Origin: Lytechinus pictus | Lineage: Eukaryota; Echinodermata; Echinoidea; Temnopleuroida; Toxopneustidae | Reading direction: 5' to 3' | Length of the DNA stretch: 64,000 nucleotides | Assembly (NCBI RefSeq): GCF_037042905.1 | Contig: NC_087257.1 | Location: 14,544,001 to 14,608,000 of the forward strand | Shown: positions 24,504-36,500 of the stretch, piece by piece | Layout: each line of letters begins with the position of its first letter | How positions within the stretch are numbered: the first letter of the stretch is position 1 | The notes under the pieces: model-generated | Database searches by the model: none | Told to the model about the DNA's origin: nothing | Seen by the model: only the letters and a program-made list of their open reading frames with translations | Made by a program: the position numbers and the translations under genes

Positions 24504-25156
24504 TTAAAGGTCAAGTCCACCCCAGAAAAAATATTGGTTTGAATCAATGGAGAAAAATCAAACAAGCATAACGCTGAAAATTTCCTTGAAAGAGGATATA
24601 AAATAAGGATGTTATGACATCTTAAAATTTCGCTTATATTTCACAAAACAGTTATCCGCACAACTCAGTGATATACAATGGACCTATTCCATAGGTCCAT
24701 GGATATACCTATGACCATGGACCTATTACAATATGATATGACAGAGTCGATGATGCCCCTCACTATTTCTTTTGCTTTTTATTGTTTGAATTATACAATA
24801 TTTCAATTCTTACAGATTTGACAATAATGACCAACTTGACTATTAAAACCAAAAAATGTTAAAACAATGGCAATTCCACATTTTCAGGGAGGAATAAACT
24901 TTATTTCAAATGACAATGAGAAGAAAATTTAAATGTTTCATATTTCATATAATGAACTACAAAAGACACAGTGAGTGATATCATCAGTTCCCTCATTTGC
25001 ATATCGACCAGGATGTGCATATAACTGTTTTGTGAAATTTAGCGAAACTTAAAAAATGTCACAACTTTCTTATTTTACATCCGACTTAGATGAAATTTTC
25101 AGCATTATGATTTTTCTCTTTTTACTAAATTTAACTGTTTGTTGGGGTAGACTTGC
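24504..25156. mobile_element. palindromic MITE, 'TCAAGTCCACCCC' family, copy 1
   Basis: Starts TTAAAGGTCAAGTCCACCCC and its two arms are diverged inverted copies, the right one ending GTTGGGGTAGACTTG. The arms include ATCAAACAAGCATAACGCTG and ACTGTTTTGTGAAAT words. Copies at 51940-52497 and 63265-63875. The TTAA at the edge may be the target duplication. Confidence 0.8.
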
Positions 25157-26059
25157 CCACCCCAATATATACATTCATAAAAATGAGGAAGATTTTTTTT
25201 CATACTTTCTTGTTTATTACACAATATACATAAAAATTCATTTTTTCATTTATATTTTCTCAAAGTCCATTGGTTTGACAAAGTGATTAAGCAACAACAA
25301 TTATAAATCTGAAGAGGAAATAAATACTAAACATTCTTATATTTTCAAAGTCAATTGAAGTAATATCGATTCCACAAATTTTAGTTGTGTAGATATTGTA
25401 CATATATTAGCATTATCATGATTCTATTAGCCCATTCAAGGACATGATAAATTCTTCAAGTCGCATTACACAAAATTTCAAGATGATTTTTTTTATGAAA
25501 GTATATGTCGATAATATACAATTATGTTTCTTCCATTTTCATTTCACATATACATTAAAATATCAAACATAATGAAATAAAAGTTGATTGTGTTTCAAGT
25601 CTTCTTGAATGCTTAATATTGATGGATCTATACACTATTTCTATTTAACTTTTCACACAAAGACAGCTGACATTACAGATCAGAAACAGTGAATACATGT
25701 AGCCACTATAATAATGACTCAATACAATGCTGAATTCCTCACACCAATCATTTAGATAACATTCAATACGCTCATTTTGCAAAAAAGAAATGTATAATTC
25801 CACAAAGTGAAATGACTTAACAAAAGATGTTACATATCCTTTAATACAGTATATCAAAATCATTGGACAAATCTGAAGCACTGTAGTGGTACATATATTG
25901 GAAATAGCATCATTCCCACAAAAAAGAGCAAAATTCACTTGCACATGTAGTGTTAGAACATTACAGAGATCACTTGTAGTTATATAGCCCACACAAATGA
26001 TTATTCTTGTTTATATAGTCATATACGCTTATCACTCACTATCTGTTAGAGCGCTCTAA
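25157..26059. other. intergenic, no gene seen
   Basis: AT-rich, no convincing exon. A 115-codon minus-strand frame (25645-25992) has no recognisable motif and is probably chance. Confidence 0.4.
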
Positions 26060-26265
26060 ATAAGTTACCCAGTCTTAAGCAGAGCTGCTGATACATGCTC
26101 TGCGATTCCAGAAATAAATTCCTGCCAGGTCCAAATTTACCTCACCTGGGTTGTGTGCAGCACAATATGGATAAATTTCTTGCTGAAGGGAAATCAGTGA
26201 TAGGAGCAGGCATTGAACCAACGACCTTCTGAGGCAAGAGTTAGAACCATCATGCCTGATGCCAA
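26060..26265 (-). repeat. tRNA-derived SINE (second family), reversed
   Basis: Reverse complement of the body seen after the head at 34233: CCAGGTGAGGTAAA, a tGTGCTGCAC word, CAAGAAATTTATCC, and a decayed tRNA-like head near 26205-26255. The closest full relative is at 54449-54725. Confidence 0.7.
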
Positions 26266-27036
26266 AAACTACATTGTATGATTATTTAATAATGATCTTT
26301 GGAAATTAAAAACAAATCTTAAAGTTTTGCTCATGTCGTGCAGAGTAGACAGTAAAAGTTCATGATGAACGAATCAAATCAAACACATTGAAAATTATAA
26401 TAATTATAACCAATTTCATTATTACACAATATATTTGACTTACACATTGCCAAAAAAAAGAGTCACATTTCAATGTCAAGGTGATAGAATAAATGAAAGA
26501 ACACTCAGTACTGAGTATAGTACATAAATTACTTGGTAGAAAACCACACTTTCCCAAAACAGTCATAATATGAAATGGATATCATTCATGGTGAAAATGA
26601 GACAAGAATTTGAAAGAGTGAAGGTCTTCTCACAAAAATGGGGTAAAACTTTGTAGGCATATGTGGTATTTTCATAGCAGTATGATAAACTTTAATACAG
26701 ACAACCGTAATAAACACAAACGTTATGTTATTATGAAGTGCATATAAGATCCTTATGGGTATTACCAGTGATGAATTTGCAATGTGCAAGTTTCACTTAG
26801 CTTTGCAATCAATAAGAAATTCACTATTAACCAATCAAACTTGACTATTTCAGTAGCTTATAACAGTAATTTGAAACCTGCCATTGATAACAAGCTACAT
26901 GAAATGAGACCTGAATAGACTTTACTAGTTAAGTTAAGACAGAAAAGAGAAGTAATCACTATAGTAAATCATAACAAAATACAACTTATTGTCATGTTTA
27001 GCACAGGCATCTAGGTAATGTGAAATATTAAGTATT

Positions 27037-27205
27037 CAGGGGTGTGAGTGGTCACAAATAAAAAGATCTGGAAAAAGCTGAAGAGTGTTGAAAAAGTCTG
27101 AAATAGAAAGAGCTCCCATACTTTTTGTACAGAGAAAGGCCAAAAATAAGCTGAAATTAAGCTGAAAATCAAAAAAAAAAAATCTGAACTCTCACACCCC
27201 TGAGT
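27037..27205. mobile_element. short hAT-like MITE
   Basis: Perfect 13-bp terminal inverted repeats TCAGGGGTGTGAG / CTCACACCCCTGA enclose about 165 bp of purine-rich sequence. AGTATT is present on both sides, shifted by one base. Confidence 0.65.
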
Positions 27206-27682
27206 ATTTAAAGCAACGAGAAGACGATATATGTAGAGAAGGTGGTCTTTATAGACAGGCTCCTTCAAAAAGAAAGCTCTTTGTATTCAAAGAAACATAA
27301 TCTTTTCCAGCAGTAATTTTCATAAGTTATAGATAATTTAGTGGCCAATACCTCCACCCCCCCCCCCACAGAAGAAAGAGTAATTACAATACAATACATA
27401 ATTGCTTTCAATGGGGTGGGGCAAAGAAACAAATTCTATTTCATCATGCCTTTGTCTGAATTTACTTTTTGAAGGAAAGGGTGGGATAGGGAATGACTTG
27501 TTATTTTACACAACATCCCAAATGCTTTCTCAACATTTTACTCAACTCTCAGCTAAATAATTCACAATATCTGTCTAGTGGTGAATGATTACTAAGTGAT
27601 ATAAAATTTAGAAAATACAATGATGGGATGAGAAGAGACCTGGTTTTTTTTATATACATATCCTGGGAGAAATGTGGACATA

Positions 27683-27993
27683 GGCCCGTATTCTGAAGTC
27701 AGGTTTAACTTAAACTCAGGTTTAAAGTTGTGGTTTAAGTATGGACAGCCAATTGTTGCATAAATCACTAACAGTAGAGATATAATATTTCACCTCATTT
27801 GGCTCTCAGATCATTCATAATTGTGGAGGAAGTATAAATAGATGATTGTCTTCACCATCGATGAATCAGGAAAGAGCACAGTAAACATAAGAAACATACA
27901 ACTTATCAAAAATTTTGACACTTTTGGCTTCCCATAATTTTAGCACAGAGTTAGACCGTGGTCTAAGTTAAACTCGACTTCAGAATACGGGCC
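27683..27993. mobile_element. MITE, 'GGCCCGTATTCTGAAGTC' family, copy 1
   Basis: 311 bp with near-perfect inverted ends GGCCCGTATTCTGAAGTC / GACTTCAGAATACGGGCC and internal TTAAACTCAG / GTTAAACTCG continuation. Other copies: 36002-36318, 48229-48540, degenerate 47567-47844. Confidence 0.88.
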
Positions 27994-28257
27994 ACAGTAT
28001 TTATATGACCATCAATATTATTCAGTTCTTTTGATTTGATGAGTTTGGGCTAGGGGACTCTGCACTGCCTTTTAGTGAATACTTGCAATTAATGAAATAA
28101 TTGGGCTGTGAAATACAGACACTAGCTAATCACAAGGTCTACGTACCTTCATCATGTGGAATACAACATACTTTTATCGATTTGGCATTCAAACATCAAT
28201 ATATTTACAATACTTATTAAAATAGTTTCTATAAAGTACATTTCATCTCATTTCTTA

Positions 28258-28713
28258 ATTGATAATAGGAGTGGGCTATACATGGGTCAAAAATACTTTT
28301 TTTGTCATTTCAATATGGCAACAATTTTTTTATTCCTTGTAATGTATCTCAACATGAAATCACAATATTTTTTGTCTCGGGTCCAAGAAAAACGTGTGCC
28401 GGGCAAAAATCCAGAATGGCCGCCAAAACCCCCCAAAATCACAGTTTTGGCCACAACGTTTTTAATTGGTAGTCTTTTTCTCTGGGTTTTGGTGTCTATT
28501 CATATGTGTTTTGGGGCAGGCAATTTGTTTTTCCTAAAATTAGTACTTTTAAACCATTATTTGTAGAGTTAAAAGCTGATTTTAACCATTTTTAGAGCCT
28601 TTTTTCAGCCCAAAACTAAGTTTCAAGTCTTGTGGTTCTTGGATATTACACAAAAAACTGTTGCCACAGTAAAACCAAATATCACCCATTTATAGCCCAC
28701 TCCTATTGATAAT
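28258..28713. mobile_element. Mutator-like MITE with perfect 9-bp TSD
   Basis: ATTGATAAT at 28258-28266 is repeated exactly at 28705-28713. The 438-bp element between (28267-28704) begins AGGAGTGGGCTATACATGGG and ends with its near-perfect inverse. A 9-bp target duplication is the Mutator (MULE) hallmark. It has no transposase. Confidence 0.85.
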
Positions 28714-29299
28714 GCACAAACATCAAGGTGAAATTACTGTACATGTATGTTAAATTTTTAACAAGCATAACAGAAAAAAAATGTACGATTATAGTTACCA
28801 AACTTTGTAACCATAACTATACAAGATTTTTAAAAAGTAATGTAACAATTCATTCAGATGAATAGAAATTGAAAGACAAATTAATGGATAAGTAATATAT
28901 CACCACAAACGGTTACAAGAATTGAACAAAAAGTAATCTTAATCAATGAATGATTTCAAAAACATGGATGGACTATAATTTCAGCACACACAGAAACATC
29001 AATCAAATAAGTTGGAAAACATATATTAATACAAAATTATGATTTTAATAATGATGTGTCCTTTGTGATTGGAATGCGAAGAAAGAGCATGAGAATGAAT
29101 CAAAAGGCAACAGCTTTGGCAAAGGAAGATATGATTGCTGAAAGAATGATGGAAAATAGTTTCCTTTTAATACAAGAAAATTTGAGATGCGTTTTAAACA
29201 TGCAAAAGATAAGAATAGCTGATCTACTACAGTATACAAAAATGATAAACATCATTGAGGAGATTAGTAAGTCTCGCCTGATCTTGCGATCAATAAAAT

Positions 29300-29830
29300 A
29301 TGCAATATAATCTTTTGACCCCCAGATGACCTTTGACCTTATCATCCTTATTAACACACATGTGGATATACCGAAGGATCATTTGTACCAAGTGCTAACA
29401 CAATTCATGCAGAAATAAAGAAATGAGAGTAAGGTGAACAAAAACTTCAAAAAAGTATGGACATGACCTCATATCATTTGATCTTTTGACCCCTAGACAA
29501 TGTTCGACCCCATCTTCCTCAACAACACACATGTGGTATTACCCAAGGATCATATGTATCAAGTATGAACATAATTGATGCAGAAATAAAGAAATGAGAG
29601 TAAGTACCGAGAACAAAATTTGTAAAAACATTTTGGAACATACTAACGGACTAACAGACCAACACCTTTTGACCCCTAGACGACGTTTGACCCCATCATC
29701 CTTATGGACACACATGTAGTATTACCCAAGGATTATATGTGCCAAGTATGAACATAATTGATGCAGAAATAAAGAAATGAGAGTAAGTTGGACAAAATTT
29801 TTTTACATTTTTTAACAGACTAATAGACCA
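29300..29830. repeat. three-unit tandem repeat (about 170-183 bp)
   Basis: The words TTTTGACCCC(C/T)AGA (about 29313, 29483, 29666) and ATGCAGAAATAAAGAAATGA (about 29408, 29579, 29761) recur in order. Units include ACACACATGTGG and CCAAGGATCATATGT. The first unit has a TGACCTTTGACCT direct repeat. Confidence 0.85.
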
Positions 29831-30199
29831 ACAGGAAAAAATGATTACTAGGTCTCTGCCGAACTTCCTTCAGGCAAGAAGAAAAATTACATGCACAAGG
29901 AACAGTTTTTGGACAGTTTCAAGTTTAACAACTGTGTTAATTATTCTACGGCTGAGCAAAATTATGTGTGTTGTATGTTTTATAAGATTCTGTTGTGGAT
30001 CCTTGTTATTCTTTATCTCACAATGAGCAGTCAATAGAACTGAACATTACTACCGGTCACTGGCCAATTTTCCTGTTGGCTATATTTTAAGTGTCAAGTG
30101 ATAGATTTTGGCCAATCATTTGATAAGGATCCACATCCCAATTCTATAAAATGAAACAACATACGAACCATGAGGAGAGTTATGCAACATTTTCATCAA

Positions 30200-32869
30200 T
30201 CAAAACATTTATCTAGACATAATTTGCATGAAAATATTTAGATGAAAATGGCAACTTTTTTATCTGGGCCCCCTCATGGGTGAATCCATTGTGATAATCG
30301 ACTATTGTTTTAGTGATCTCATTTTCCAAACGACCCCCCCCCCCTCCCCCCAAAAAAATATATATATATACATATAGATGTACACATAAATATTCTTATC
30401 AAATTTCATACAAACAACTTATTCATATAATTCTTCTTTTCTGCCTTAATACAGAAAAGGTAGCCAGGATTAAGCTTTAAATGTTGATAATGAAAAAAAA
30501 AAGGTTTTGATAGTAAAATAAAACAAACAAAATGATTTAATTAAATTTTGCTTCGATCATGAGCTTGGTGAAAATACTGATTAAGCAAAAAAAAACATTG
30601 ATTTCATTGTGCATCTCTGTCCATAGTAGTACTAGTGAATTAAATAGATTGCTAGTACTGTAACTAACCTTTTTTTCTAATCATTATTAAGAATTTTATG
30701 CAACGAAACAGTGATAAGAAGCTAATGATATAAAATCAGCACAAAACAAAGAATTATCATTCAACGAGTATGAAAATTGATGAATACATGCAAAATGAAT
30801 GAGAAATGCAAAACATTACATGCAAAAATTATTTTCACTGAGTTGCATAATACTACAAATGAACAGCACATACATGGTTAAAACAGGTTAAAACAATAAA
30901 TAGCAAGTTCAAAAGGATCAATGAAGAATGATTTGTGTGTTGTAATTATTGAAAGAATTTTCTCTTCAATTTTTTTTTTTTGGGGGGGGGGCTACTTGAC
31001 CTTAATTCACTTATATTTCCTTTCAATCTATTAGTGATGGCTACATTTTTTGTTAAACCTGATTGCTATTAAAGAAAGCAAGAATGCTTGTAAGCAAGCA
31101 ACCGAGGGACCAAAGACTTTCTGAAGGATAACTGCTTTACCAAAGGGCATTGACACACCTAGTGGGAATTTGCAGGGATCAACCCTAGGTAACCGGAGCC
31201 CGAAACCCTTGCTCTTTCTACTGAGCTATCATGCCTCCTAAATGACCAAATAGATTAATAGAGTTATATCTCCTTCACATCAAGATCAAAATTTGAAGGA
31301 GTAACCATATACTCTCAGCTCGGACAAGAAAATCATCGTCATCCAATAAAAATAAGCTTTATTTTCAAAATCACCCTGGCTTAACCAAATCATCACATAG
31401 AAAGTTAGTACCATACAATTTTAAGTGAAATTTGTTAAAGTGAAGGATGAATATAGAATCACATTCAGGCAAAGCGATTGATATTTCATTACTTTTATTT
31501 TCCATTTAAATGTTGGATTAATTTATCAAAGAAGTGTTAGGGGCATGCAATTTTGAAGGATGGTTGTAATAAAGTAAAAGATGGGAAAAAATCTCAATTA
31601 TCAGTAAAAGAGCTGGATTATTCAGCCATGATTGATTAAGCGAAAACAAAAGAAGTATTATCAAATTGATGAAATGGTCGAAATCAATTTTACTTGCACA
31701 TTCATTGTCCCTGCCTTGCTAGACCTGCCGCATGCAAGAGAGAAAAGAAACAAAAAATACACAAAATAGATATATGAAATAGCACAATTCTAGCAGAAAA
31801 ACAGCACCAATGCTCGACAGATTACACTGAAGCGTGGTAGTAGTGTACATGTATAATTAAAAAAAGTCCACCAAGAATGAGGAAATTTGCTGACGAAACA
31901 CACTGCAATGCAAGACAATATACACATGTACATAACTTGTTCCTGTCAAAACCAAATGCATTTTGTCAAAGCATAGAGATAAATATACATTTCTTCAAAG
32001 GGAGGCAGAACTGCAAATTGCACTTCAAAAAAATCAATCAATTTTCAGCTCTTTTAGAACTTGGTCTATATATTTCTACAGAATTTGGGTTCTTTTATAG
32101 GTAAATTTCTCTTGCTGAGTAAAAAAAATATTCAACAGTCCATTTTGAGGACTAGCACACATGGAGATAACCATGTAAACCATTATATACAAATGAATAT
32201 CATAGAAAAAATCGAAAAATATGAAGAACATCAAAAACATTAATTTCAATCAACACCTATATAGCAGGATTTCCTTAATATTTTACTATATAAATGTTGC
32301 ATATTATTAATGCAATTATTATTTTAAAATGGATGATGCAAAATAATTGAATAAGTTTTCTCAAGATGAATAGAAAATGAGCAAATATATAATACTCCTT
32401 TTGATTTAAAAAACAAAACTTCTGTTTCCCAATGAAAAGTACCACAACAAGGTATAACATCTAAAGGCAAGTTTTACAGGCGATACATTTTGGCAGTCAC
32501 TCTGAACCCCATCTCACAAGGAGATGTGATAAATTTAAATCTCAATAGTATTTACAAGTTCATAGTAACTATAGTTCGATTGAAATTTGAGTTCCATTGC
32601 AATTTATCGCAACTCTTTGTAAAATAGGCCACTGTCTAAAAATTATATACAAATATGACCAAGAGAGGGCATGGATACTCAACTATTTTTTTTTGGAATT
32701 AATTTTCATACAGAATAGTAAATAAATAATAAAAAGCCACTACACTTATGTAATATCTGAATGCTGGATGATACTGAAGTGCACTTCACATACTGTACAT
32801 GTAATAACAGTAATAATACCACATTAAAATCAATAGATCCAACAAATATGTAAAACTACTTTCATTTAG
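30200..32869. other. intergenic or kinesin 3' flank, no gene seen
   Basis: AT-rich, without supported exons apart from the SINE listed. The kinesin polyadenylation site should lie between here and its stop, but I could not assign one; the first clear minus-strand AATAAA is near 31490, almost 2 kb from the stop. Confidence 0.35.
31100..31240 (-). repeat. tRNA-headed SINE, third type, reversed
   Basis: On the minus strand the head reads GCATGATAGCTCAGTAGAAA, with an A-box-like TAGCTCAGTAG and a B-box-like GGGTTGATCCC, followed by a short body. It resembles a tRNA gene but lacks a closing acceptor stem. Confidence 0.6.
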
Positions 32870-33140
32870 TCTAATGCCATTCCATCTAATAACCAGTTGG
32901 TCCAAAAGCCGTTTAGTCCATATACCATTTGGTCTAATTAAACTCAAGTGTTAATTGTGCAAAATGAATGTAAAAAGAAAATGGGTATTAGACCAACTGG
33001 TTATTAGACGAAATGGTGATTAGACGAAGTGATGATTGGACCAGGTGGTTATTGGACTAAATGTTATTAGACAAAATGTTGATGGATGGACTGGCAATAG
33101 ACTAAATGAAGGTAGACCATGTGGTGAGTGGACGAATTGG
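32870..33140. repeat. inverted-repeat element of 'GTCTAAT' words
   Basis: Left part: ATTTAGTCTAATGCCATTCC, CAGTTGGTCC, GTTTAGTCCATATACC. Right part: the inverses GGTATTAGACC, AACTGGTTATTAGACGAAAT, ATTGGACTAAAT and AGACTAAATG, repeated. Long imperfect hairpin with AAACTC...AAAAAGAAAA loop. A relative is at 52545-52680. Confidence 0.75.
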
Positions 33141-33323
33141 CAATTCACCTATCGATGTACCTGTCCTCTTTGTTTCCTTGTTTCCAAAGGGAAATTGTGC
33201 ACATTCACTGAATACTATGAAGAAATGAGTGATAGATTTTTCTAATTAAATTGATGGGATATCTATAATAAGCATAGGCTTTGTAAATGGGCCATGCAGT
33301 CCCGGTAGGCAATGGGTTAACAT

Positions 33324-33521
33324 TTAATGGAGTGTACATGTTTTACTCTTCACCTTTTCATTTGCGTTCATTCTGCCGATCTTTTCCGTTATACCGATGA
33401 CCTGAGCCGCAGCCTTGAAGCGGTGAAGGCTCCCAGTGCTCATGACCTCTTGGACGTCCTTCAGGTCGAGGGACTTCTTCTTCAGCTGGACAGCCTCATT
33501 GACCAGTTCCTGGATCTTTTG
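33324..33521 (-). CDS. KIF28: kinesin exon 23 (last)
   Basis: Residues 907-971 and stop TAA at 33324-33326. Helical [20 protein letters not shown] continues the exon 22 coiled coil. An internal AAAAG|GTGAAG could act as a donor, so the very C-terminus (KSKTCTLH) is less sure. Confidence 0.82.
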   Translation of the reverse strand, partial: QKIQELVNEAVQLKKKSLDLKDVQEVMSTGSLHRFKAAAQVIGITEKIGRMNANEKVKSKTCTLH

Positions 33522-36500
33522 CTGGACATTAGATTGAGGGTGGTGGAAGGAATCAGGCATGAAAATCAATATTGACAACAGTAATTGTTGCATTTATATA
33601 GCAGTTAATACATTATGTTTCACTTTCTCATCACTATACATTGCAATTATCATAGCCCTGATCATTGGATCTTGGCATGCCCACACACAGTGTATTTACT
33701 CTCTCCAATCCCTGGGGAGCATTCCAACAAGAGTTCAAAGACTCAATTTCTAGGCATACTATATAGGCTTTCTCATCCTACCTAATACCCACTTCATGAA
33801 TTAGATACAAAAACACATTTGATTTGCACATGAATTTGGGGTCAGACATGCAATTTACAAAATATTTTGCAACTTTGGAACCACAAAACCAGGCGTCACA
33901 AAAGTCATTGAACGTCAAAGTGCAAGCATTTATATTATGGATTTATCACACAATTGAGGGGGGTATTTAGGATAATGTAAGAAAAATCCACCCGAGAGTC
34001 CATTAACCAGTGTGAAATCTTAAGAATATTACCCTAGAGTTACCCCAGAGTAACCCAGGTGATCCCTGCACGGAGGGTATTATGAGAAAAACAGTGCAAC
34101 AGTCGAGACTTACCAATTTAGCTTCCAATCTCTGCACCCTCTTCTTCTCTGTATTCAGTTCAACATTTAACTTGTATTTCTCATCCGTGGACTGAAAAAA
34201 AAAAGTGTATAAACCTTCATAAACCTATTTAAACCTTTGTGGCCCAGTGGATTAGGCTCCGGACTTTGAAACAGAGGGTCGTGGGTTCAAATCCCAGCTA
34301 TGGCATAATTTCCTTCAGCAAGGAATTCATCCACAGTGTGCTGCACTCGACCCAGGTGAGGTAAATGGGTATCTTAACGATAAATCCTGAGGGCGTTTCA
34401 TTGAAACAATTTTCGCTGACTATTTGTTATAAGCTATTGAAATCCTTGCATCCGATTGGCTCAAGAGTTTATTTTTCAGTAAAAATCACATTCAAAATGC
34501 TTCATTAAACACTACCCTAGCTCATATCAAGCTGCTTCTAAAAAGCTGTGAGAACAAGAACAGAAAATAAAACTCATGTGTTCATTTTGTTTGTTTGATT
34601 TTTTTTTGCCTCCTTAAATATTATAAGTTAAGAGTTGGAGATGTAACATTTTTACTGTAAGTAGTCTAAGAACCCATTAGGATAAGATTACATTAAGGGA
34701 AAACATTTGTCGACTTCTGTTCCAAACAAATATTAACCAAATGATTTGACTATAAAAACGAAAAGAAACAAGCTATTGGGAAGCAGACACAGACATACTT
34801 GATTTATGTTCACTTAGAACTACATATACTACATGTGATTTTGAAACATGATTTAAGTCAATGTTTTGATGATGATGATAATAGCCACTTCAGTTCCGAA
34901 AACTGTTCTCCGAGCGGGCCCTACTATTAATATTACTCAGCTAAGCTAAGCTACCTATGCAGGTGCACACAGCTTTTTGAGGAATTACTTCCTGCCGGTA
35001 GACCTATGCTGAGTTGACTAAAGCCAATAGCAAATCATACGTGGCTCTGTGGTAGAGCACCAGTCTCATGAGCAGGAGGTTGTGGGTTCAATCCCCAGCT
35101 GAGTCATTCAATTCAATTCAATTCGGTTTATTAGATATAAAACATAATACAATGCTGTAGTCCGAAGGCTAATTGTGCAATGTTTACATTGAATATTATT
35201 TACATTTGAAGATTATATATACACTAAAAAAAATTATTCACATTTAAATGAGAAACAGTTGGTTGATTGAGTCGTGCATAAGTGAGATTTCAGTAGATAA
35301 TACTAGCATGGGATTCTGATAATTGTGTATTGGGGAAAAAAACTGTTTTAAACTTAAAATTATACAACAAAAAGGTCAGAAATATAATTCAGATTTGATT
35401 TTCTTTATGAAGTTATGAAATAGAGATTTAGAATGAAGTTAGAATCAAGTTATTGCAACAGTATTAATCATAGTTATAGAACATTTAAATGAAAAAACCA
35501 AAGAATTAAATAAGAAAACCAAAGACTTACCAAAGTCATACCAAAGACTTACAAAGTGGGACCTCCTGCTTTATTTTCAGGCACTCAATGTATCAAAATA
35601 AATAACAATATTATGTTATGCAGGGCCCGCTAGAAATTCAACTTACAGCTGAAGTGGCTACCCTAGATAAATATAAGTAAAATTACCATTGCAATTCAAT
35701 TTCATTGTTCGACTTACGATAGATGTACTCCTCTTTATATCACCACCGAGCAATCTCCTTTCAGGTGACGTCTTATCTCTCTGGCGCCCCCACACCTCAA
35801 TGATCAATGACTCATTGTCCAAATATGTCAGCATCTGAATTGAATAAAGAATAGATTTTGAAATGGCAAAGCCTGGCCATCTTTCAGTCGTGCTGACACA
35901 AAGTGCATGTAAGTTCACATAACAAAATTGGCCGGAACAGTATCCTTCTTTCATAGAGTGTCAGATCACAATTAGTGCATAGGACTAAATATGGACACAT
36001 AGGCCCGTATTCTGAAGTTGGGTTTACCTTAATCTCAGGTTTAAAGTTGCGGTTTAAGTATGGATAGCCAATTGTTACATACATGTAAATCACTAACGGT
36101 AGAAACATTATATTTCAACTCATTTGGCTCTCAAATCATTCATAATTTTCCAGGAAGTATAAATAGATGATTGTCTTCAACACCGATGAATCAGGAAAGA
36201 GCACAGTAAACATAAGAAACATACAACGTAATAAAAATTTTGACACTTTTGGCTTCCCATAATTTTAGCACAGAGTGAGACCATGGTCTGAGTTAAACCT
36301 TACTTCAGAATACGGGCCATACAGTAAGAGTGAAGTAATGCTACTGCACACAGGGATGCCAAATAAAGAAAGCCACTAATGGACGGCAATCACCCTTCCC
36401 TTCTACCTTCCTTCCAATTTTCTGTAGAACTTACATGGAAGGAGAGTAATAAGAAAATCAAGACTGCTTCCTACATGTCATGAATTCACTATGCTATTTG

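Noticed and set aside
33324-33350. C-terminal CTLH as a prenylation (CaaX) signal in the kinesin.
   Set aside because: His is not a usual last residue, and the end of the protein could change if the internal GTGAAG donor is used.
35038-35105. Functional initiator/elongator tRNA-Met gene.
   Set aside because: D-arm, CAT anticodon loop and T-arm are present, but the acceptor stem does not pair and the anticodon stem has a mismatch.
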